Part shown: positions 59,198-64,000 of the stretch, piece by piece
Numbering within the stretch: the stretch's first letter is position 1
Layout of the letters: each line of letters starts with the position of its first letter
NCBI RefSeq assembly: GCF_008124885.1
Contig: NZ_VNHX01000004.1
Coordinates: 62,001-126,000, forward strand
DNA: 64,000 nt
Reading direction: 5' to 3'
From: Sphingobacterium allocomposti
GTDB taxonomy: Bacteria; Bacteroidota; Bacteroidia; Sphingobacteriales; Sphingobacteriaceae
Position numbers and translations under genes: made by a program
Notes under the pieces: generated by a model
Database searches by the model: none
The model's input: the letters and a program-made list of their open reading frames with translations, nothing else
What the model was told of the DNA's origin: nothing

Positions 59198-60535
59198 CTA
59201 CCCCTCCAGTAGTTTCCGCTCCCGACTCCACGTAAATGCGGTGAACGTGATAGCCAGTATGCAGGCGCCCAGTATAACTTCGAATGCTGCATTCCATCCA
59301 CTTTTATCGACGATAGCCCCTAACGCAGCATTCGCTAACAGATCTCCAATAAAATAACCAAAAAGTCCTGTCAGTCCGGCGGCGGTTCCGGCTGCCTTTT
59401 TGGGAACAAGATCGAGCGCCTGTACACCGATCAGCATAACCGGACCATAGATTAAAAAGCCGATTGCCCAAAGGGATCCATTCACCAGCCAAGGGGCGTT
59501 GATCGGCGATGTCCAATACATAAATACGGAGCACAAGGTAAGAGCCATGTAAATGATCGTGACGGGAGCTCTCCGGCCGCGGAACACTTTGTCGCTCAAT
59601 ACACCGCAGAGGATTGTTCCGGGGATGGCCGCCAATTCGTAAATAGAGGCAGACCATGCCGCTTCCGAAGATGAAAAATGTTTGGCTTCCTGTAAAAACG
59701 TGGGGGCCCAGTTGATAATTCCGTTCCGTACGAGGTATACAAACGCATTTGCGATAGCGATAAACCACAGCATTTTATTGTTGAGCACGTATTTGAAGAA
59801 GATTTCGGTGGCGCTGAGTTCCTTTTCCTGTGATGCGTCGTACGTTTTTGCATAATCGTTATGATATTCCTCGACGGGCGGCAGTCCGCAGGACTGCGGC
59901 GTGTCGCGTACCAATAAGACTACAACGAAAGCGAACAGCATGGCAACCATACCTGGGAAGTACAGACGTGCCTGCCAGTCTACAAACAGCTCCACTCCCC
60001 AGATGGTCAATGGGCCGACCAGGAACCCTCCTACATTGTGAGCAAGGTTCCATATTGACATGGTTGTGCCCCTTTCTTTAATGGAGTACCAATGAACCAC
60101 GACCCTGCCGCAGGGCGGCCAGCCCATACCCTGGAACCAGCCGTTGATGAATAAAAGGGCGAAGATGATACCGATGGAAGAAGTGGCCACGGGCAAAAAG
60201 CCCATGAGAATCATGGTCAACGAGGACAACACCAATCCGGCAGCAAGAAAATAACGGGCATTGCTGCGGTCGGAAACATTCCCCATCAAAAATTTACTGA
60301 GTCCATAGGCTATGGAAAGAGCAGACATGGCGAACCCGAGCTCGGCCTTACTATACCCTAAGGTGTCTTGCAGATCTTTGACAGCGAAAGAGAAATTTTT
60401 TCTGACAAAATAGTAGGCAGCATATCCCAAAAATATGCCGGCAAATACTTGTATTCTCAGCTTTTTATAGGTTGCATCAATCTTGTCGGAAGGGAGGCGG
60501 TCTTTGTGAGGTGCGGGCTTAAATATATTTAGCAT
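59198..60535 (-). CDS. glpT: Glycerol-3-phosphate transporter GlpT
   Basis: A 445-residue MFS organophosphate:phosphate antiporter with 12 hydrophobic segments importing sn-glycerol-3-phosphate. GlpT/UhpT features are G-Y-A-A-Y-Y-F-V-R-K-N-F-S near residue 37 (phosphate-binding Arg), F-I-N-G-W-F-Q-G-M-G-W-P-P near residue 128 and Y-L-V-R-N-G-I-I-N-W-A-P near residue 267 (second Arg). It is last in a three-gene minus-strand operon, 14 bp after a glycerophosphodiesterase, so glycerol-3-phosphate released outside is the expected substrate. Confidence 0.92.
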   Translation of the reverse strand: MLNIFKPAPHKDRLPSDKIDATYKKLRIQVFAGIFLGYAAYYFVRKNFSFAVKDLQDTLGYSKAELGFAMSALSIAYGLSKFLMGNVSDRSNARYFLAAGLVLSSLTMILMGFLPVATSSIGIIFALLFINGWFQGMGWPPCGRVVVHWYSIKERGTTMSIWNLAHNVGGFLVGPLTIWGVELFVDWQARLYFPGMVAMLFAFVVVLLVRDTPQSCGLPPVEEYHNDYAKTYDASQEKELSATEIFFKYVLNNKMLWFIAIANAFVYLVRNGIINWAPTFLQEAKHFSSSEAAWSASIYELAAIPGTILCGVLSDKVFRGRRAPVTIIYMALTLCSVFMYWTSPINAPWLVNGSLWAIGFLIYGPVMLIGVQALDLVPKKAAGTAAGLTGLFGYFIGDLLANAALGAIVDKSGWNAAFEVILGACILAITFTAFTWSRERKLLEG

Positions 60536-60549
60536 ATCTTGTTGTCTTT

Positions 60550-61482
60550 CTAAAATAGATTTGGGTAATCACTGATGATGCCGTCGACACCCATTGATGT
60601 CAACCGCTTAATTTCGTTTTTATCGTTTACCGTCCATGGGATAATCTTAATGCCCCGCTGTTTAGCCTGTGTCAGGAAATCTGGCGTGACTAACCTGAAG
60701 TTTGGGCTAATAATAAAAGGGGTGAAACCCAGCTCTTCTACAAGGTCTTTGACCGACTTCGTGTTTTTGGCGTCGATCAGATAAGAAGTTCGAATCTGCG
60801 GATAAACTTTGTTGATGTACTGAATGGTACGCTTGTCGAACGACTGAATTACGGTCCGACTTGCGATACCCTTGTCGACAACGATCTGAAGGACTAGATC
60901 GGAAAATTCCTCTGGGCCGGGGTGATAGGTGTGATCTTTAGTGGGTGAGCTTTTGGTTTCAATATTATAAAACATGGGCTTTTTCCGTTTTTCCCTCGCG
61001 TACGCTTCAGCCTCGTCAATTAAGTCGCTTAACAGATTGATGGATGTTTTGATTTTTTTTTGTTCGGGAAAGTCGCTATACGGTTTGCTGCCAATGTCAA
61101 AAGCCCCGAGTTCATGATAGGTGTAACTGTAAATGATTCCCTTGATGTCTTTACCTGCGAGTGGCTCCCCGTTTTTGTATTGGACAAATTTGGGATTTAA
61201 GGAGTCGTCATGATAGACGACAACTTTTTTGTCCTTGGTGATATGGCAATCCATTTCCAGCGTCGTCACTTTCGGCAGATCAATCGCCGTCTTCATTGCG
61301 CCGATAGAGTTCTCCGGATAGAGCCCCCGGGCCCCTCGATGTCCTTCATAGGAAAATACGGGGAATGCTATTGTATCGCCTTGCATAGGAGTTTGCTTTT
61401 TTTGTGTTAGAATGGTGCATGCTGTACCTAAGAATAGGACAGCAAATGCGCAGGTTGTTTGAAGCTTGTTCGTGCTTATCAT
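60550..61482 (-). CDS. Glycerophosphodiester phosphodiesterase, lipoprotein
   Basis: A 310-residue GlpQ/UgpQ-type enzyme cleaving glycerophosphodiesters to glycerol-3-phosphate and an alcohol. A lipoprotein signal (G-T-A-C near residue 22) points to the envelope. Active-site features: G-H-R-G-A-R-G-L-Y-P-E-N-S near residue 47 (general acid His), L-E-M-D-C-H near residue 75 (metal Glu and Asp), and Y-H-D-D-S-L near residue 90 (second His). It sits 11 bp after the phosphoesterase and 14 bp before glpT, forming one transcription unit that releases and imports glycerol-3-phosphate. Confidence 0.93.
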   Translation of the reverse strand: MISTNKLQTTCAFAVLFLGTACTILTQKKQTPMQGDTIAFPVFSYEGHRGARGLYPENSIGAMKTAIDLPKVTTLEMDCHITKDKKVVVYHDDSLNPKFVQYKNGEPLAGKDIKGIIYSYTYHELGAFDIGSKPYSDFPEQKKIKTSINLLSDLIDEAEAYAREKRKKPMFYNIETKSSPTKDHTYHPGPEEFSDLVLQIVVDKGIASRTVIQSFDKRTIQYINKVYPQIRTSYLIDAKNTKSVKDLVEELGFTPFIISPNFRLVTPDFLTQAKQRGIKIIPWTVNDKNEIKRLTSMGVDGIISDYPNLF

Positions 61483-61493
61483 AATTAACTTTC

Positions 61494-63200
61494 TTAATGC
61501 ATCTGATGGTGAAATGGCTTAGGTCGGACCATCGTTTCCTTAAATTCATGACCGTTGTCATCTGTCACTGATATATCCAGCGTTGTGTTGGCCTTTGTTG
61601 CTTGTGCTACAAACAGGTGAGACGTGTTCACTGACAAAAAAGCCGGTGTAGGAGTCGCGTTGGCGTTCAGACGAACCATCGTATAAGATATTACATGGAG
61701 GGGGTCTTTTTGATGGACCTGCTTGACCGGAAGTACCTTGCCATTCTCCTTGACTTTAATTTTCCAGCCGGGTCTGTAGCCCCAGATATTGAGCAAAATC
61801 TGGTTGGACTTATTGGGTGATGTATATTCGGCCGCATAATCCTTGACCATCGCCTGATGTACGGAGTCTGCTTTTGGAGCAAATCCGTTCGCTGTTATAT
61901 GTACCGTGTTTAAGTCGTAAGCGCGAAATTGATAATCTTTTCCGTAGCCAATGCTTTTGTAATATATAGCTTGTCGGGAGCGGTCGGTTTCCATTACCGC
62001 GTATCCTCCTGGGCTACCATCCTTGCACACATGGTTTCCTGCGCCATGTTTGCGGCCGGTCCACCACCATGTCGCGCTGACCGCGCCGATATTATATTCG
62101 TCGAGCGCGCTGTGCACGTCAGCAATGCGATAATTGATGTGCGTATGTCCGGTAAATATTTTTATGTTGCTGAAACGTTGAAGAGTATTCTGTAAGCGAC
62201 CCGCATTCTTTAAAACGATATTGGCGTTTCCTAATCTCGGATTACTATGAAGAGGAATATGCATGGCCAGCACAATTGGCGTTTTAGTGTCGGCGAGCAT
62301 CGCCAGATCCCGTTCTAACCAGGCAATTTGGCGATCGGTGATTTCCGCCTCATAGCTGCGGTCGCCTATTGTCCCCGGCGCTCCGCCCGAGTTTTTAAAG
62401 ACGACATTGTCTAAGACGACATAATGAACCTCGCCTATATTAAATGAATAGTACGTTGGGCCAAGGGTGTGGCGGTAAGCCGCTTCTGAAAGCCAATCGT
62501 TCGCTATGTAAGGGTCATTGTCGTGATTACCGATCGTGTTGAATACAGGAAAATCAAGGGATTCCATCTGACGTAAATACTCGGGTAGCCCGAAGCTGTT
62601 TTTGTACCAATATACGTCCCAGGACTGATCGCCTAATGTCAGTGCATAAAATTTCGTGCCTGCCGCCTTATATTGAGCGGCCAGTTGCTTAATATCATTT
62701 AAGAAGCCCTTCTTAAACTGTTGGAGATCATCATTTCTATTTGCCAAATGCATATCCGCCAGGAACGCAATGACGTGCTTGTCAGAGGTGGAAGGAAAAA
62801 GCTCAAAATCTTTTGTCTCCAGTTCGTTTGCGTCTTTGGAAAGTATCTGAAAAAATTGAGGGACCGTTCTTACCACAGGTACCTCGTAGTTACGGGGTAC
62901 GGAGATAAAGACATAGCCATTTTGTTTATCGGAAGGGAGTTGGTAATTGCCGTTTTTATCCGTTTTTGTTACGAGGATTCCATCGGATACCACGGCATCG
63001 GGAATGCCCTTGCCTTGATGGTGTACTTTGCCCCGGATTGTTGTTTTTTGAAAAGACGGAACGTGGGATATTCGTGCAAGCACGGAATGATGGATCGATT
63101 GAGAATGTTTGGCTTCCTGTAGCGCAATTCCGCCTTGCTTTCCTCCCGTGACGGTGAAAAGTAGTATATACGGTAGTAGGGTTAGATAATATAGCGTCAT
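61494..63200 (-). CDS. Exported calcineurin-like phosphoesterase with flanking beta domains
   Basis: A 568-residue exported metallophosphoesterase. After a hydrophobic leader and a linker comes an N-terminal carboxypeptidase-like beta domain (about 55-130), then the catalytic domain (F-L-A-D-M-H-L near residue 146, G-D-Q near residue 190, the I-G-N-H-D core near residue 221, A-M-H-I-P-L-H near residue 315, F-T-G-H-T-H-I-N near residue 350) and a C-terminal beta domain. The metal-binding motifs D-x-H, G-D, G-N-H-D and G-H-x-H are complete. It is first in the operon with the glycerophosphodiesterase and GlpT, suggesting it trims phosphate esters outside the cell. The exact substrate is unknown. 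Confidence 0.87.
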   Translation of the reverse strand: MTLYYLTLLPYILLFTVTGGKQGGIALQEAKHSQSIHHSVLARISHVPSFQKTTIRGKVHHQGKGIPDAVVSDGILVTKTDKNGNYQLPSDKQNGYVFISVPRNYEVPVVRTVPQFFQILSKDANELETKDFELFPSTSDKHVIAFLADMHLANRNDDLQQFKKGFLNDIKQLAAQYKAAGTKFYALTLGDQSWDVYWYKNSFGLPEYLRQMESLDFPVFNTIGNHDNDPYIANDWLSEAAYRHTLGPTYYSFNIGEVHYVVLDNVVFKNSGGAPGTIGDRSYEAEITDRQIAWLERDLAMLADTKTPIVLAMHIPLHSNPRLGNANIVLKNAGRLQNTLQRFSNIKIFTGHTHINYRIADVHSALDEYNIGAVSATWWWTGRKHGAGNHVCKDGSPGGYAVMETDRSRQAIYYKSIGYGKDYQFRAYDLNTVHITANGFAPKADSVHQAMVKDYAAEYTSPNKSNQILLNIWGYRPGWKIKVKENGKVLPVKQVHQKDPLHVISYTMVRLNANATPTPAFLSVNTSHLFVAQATKANTTLDISVTDDNGHEFKETMVRPKPFHHQMH

Positions 63201-63273
63201 TCTAAAGTTTTTTGCATCGGTGCGTTGTGCCAGCGCTTACTGTCATTGGAAGCGCCTAAAGCCTGATATTAGT

Positions 63274-63311
63274 AAACAGATACAACCCGCTTAAGCAAGT
63301 TGTATCTGTTT
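63274..63311 (-). terminator. Terminator of the gene at the right edge
   Basis: AAACAGATACAAC and GTTGTATCTGTTT form a perfect 13-bp stem around a 12-nt loop, 9 bp after the stop of the partial gene at the window end. A short TTTA tail follows on the minus strand. Confidence 0.75.
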
Positions 63312-63320
63312 TTAGTTTTG

Positions 63321-64000
63321 TTATTCTATGTGTCTGGTCATGCCTTCGCCGGTTTCTATTTCACTAAGTGTCGCGTTCTTTTCCAGGTGGACCAGCGTGT
63401 GCGCGCGCGGAGATATCCACTCGCGGGTCGTTGGATTGAATTCGCCTCCCAGTTTAAAGAAGTAGCCCACGTCCGTGTTTGTTACACCGCCATGGTGAGG
63501 GAACCTAAAGTCGTTTTTACCCTCGCCCATAGAAAAGAACGGCGTGAGTTCGCCTGTTTCTTGAATATACTGCGCATAATGGTCGTTGTTCGTTATTCGA
63601 TATCCAATGCCTTGTTCAACGTCTATGACGGATGCGGTCGCTGTGCCCCCGTAGAAAATAACGTCAATAGGAACCGATTTGTCGGATACGTTCGTGCCCA
63701 CGAAAACGGCTATACCCGCGGCGTTACCGCTATTGGCCAAAAGGTTGGAGGAGGCATTGCCGACCCCGTCACCGATTTGAGTATGGTAGGCTATCGTTTT
63801 TATCCAATTTGCTTCTTGGATAGAGGTAGAGTTTGCGCCGTTAATGCGTTTGTTGGTGCCGCCGACATAGAAGATGTCGCCTTTCTTCACCGATCCCTCG
63901 GTTATATTGAATTTGTAAGTTCTGTTAGCGCCCGTGGCCCATCCTGCCGTATGCAGCACCGTGCCCGCATTGTTCGAAGTCACTAAAGAAAACGGAATTT
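63321..64000 (-). CDS. Unrecognised protein, C-terminal part (runs off window)
   Basis: The last 225 or so codons of a gene that begins beyond the right edge; the frame is open to base 64000. The sequence is rich in Gly, Thr and Asn with beta-strand periodicity: Y-K-F-N-I-T-E-G-S-V near the visible start, F-Y-V-G-G-T-N-K-R-I-N-G, G-N-A-A-G-I-A-V-F-V-G-T and H-H-G-G-V-T-N-T-D-V-G-Y-F-F-K-L-G-G. This looks like a secreted or surface beta-sandwich protein. No catalytic motif or sorting domain is visible in the part present. I cannot name a family. Confidence 0.6.
   Translation of the reverse strand, partial: IPFSLVTSNNAGTVLHTAGWATGANRTYKFNITEGSVKKGDIFYVGGTNKRINGANSTSIQEANWIKTIAYHTQIGDGVGNASSNLLANSGNAAGIAVFVGTNVSDKSVPIDVIFYGGTATASVIDVEQGIGYRITNNDHYAQYIQETGELTPFFSMGEGKNDFRFPHHGGVTNTDVGYFFKLGGEFNPTTREWISPRAHTLVHLEKNATLSEIETGEGMTRHIE

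Overview
The window reads as a chromosomal segment of a Bacteroidota bacterium, most likely Sphingobacteriaceae. The grounds are several promoters with the Bacteroidota -7 box TAnnTTTG, few Shine-Dalgarno sites, families typical of the group (GLPGLI, DUF5686, DUF3810, GH92, GH29, GH51, DUF3857/transglutaminase) and mid-range base composition. Genus is not claimed. No phage, IS element, CRISPR array or rRNA was seen. The only tRNA is tRNA-His(GTG).

Layout. 0-3 kb: the end of surE, then a large DUF3857-transglutaminase-DUF2569 gene broken by a 10-bp tandem duplication and two in-frame amber codons. 3-9 kb: GNAT acetyltransferase, secreted GH92 glycosidase, a 38-codon gene with its own terminator, ClC channel, DUF423 and a rhodanese-thioredoxin protein. 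9-18 kb: an L-fucose utilisation locus under a divergent AraC-type regulator. It holds the transporter FucP, a mutarotase, a UxaA-type dehydratase, GH29 fucosidase, two SDR dehydrogenases, an FAH-type hydrolase and a lactonase. Together these fit the non-phosphorylative route L-fucose > fuconolactone > fuconate > 2-keto-3-deoxy-fuconate > 2,4-diketo-3-deoxy-fuconate > pyruvate + lactate. 18-31 kb: housekeeping and transport (CDF transporter, DUF1232, a retropepsin-like protein, an XRE regulator, AGCS symporter, YceH, HDAC-like deacetylase, YejK-like protein, a DUF3810 metallopeptidase-like protein, MFS, DUF2891). 31-36 kb: htpG, the agmatine-to-putrescine pair aguA/aguB and tRNA-His.

36-44 kb carries two minus-strand clusters of small VOC, SRPBCC, DUF1801/YdeI, DUF6157 and DUF1697 proteins. 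The second cluster is headed by a Crp/Fnr regulator and contains a frameshifted DUF1801-YdeI gene. A secreted GH51 arabinofuranosidase lies between them. 43.7-44.9 kb is a non-coding nested repeat: 7-bp units inside 173-197-bp units, followed by a second, different 7-bp array. 45-59 kb: an outer-membrane DUF5686 protein, an RluA-type pseudouridine synthase with a long N-terminal extension, aldo/keto reductase, Dps, DoxX, a GLPGLI-PNGase F fusion, FabV, a lipoprotein, AsnA, an IscA-like protein, cysteine desulfurase and MscS. 59-63 kb is a likely glycerol-3-phosphate scavenging operon (secreted phosphoesterase, glycerophosphodiesterase, GlpT). The window ends inside an unrecognised protein.

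No wholly new multi-gene system is evident. The most interesting points are the triply broken transglutaminase gene, the fucose pathway with an apparently substituted dehydratase and an SDR lacking the catalytic lysine, the 38-codon gene, the nested heptamer repeats, and an almost identical 5' leader in front of two unrelated genes 16 kb apart.
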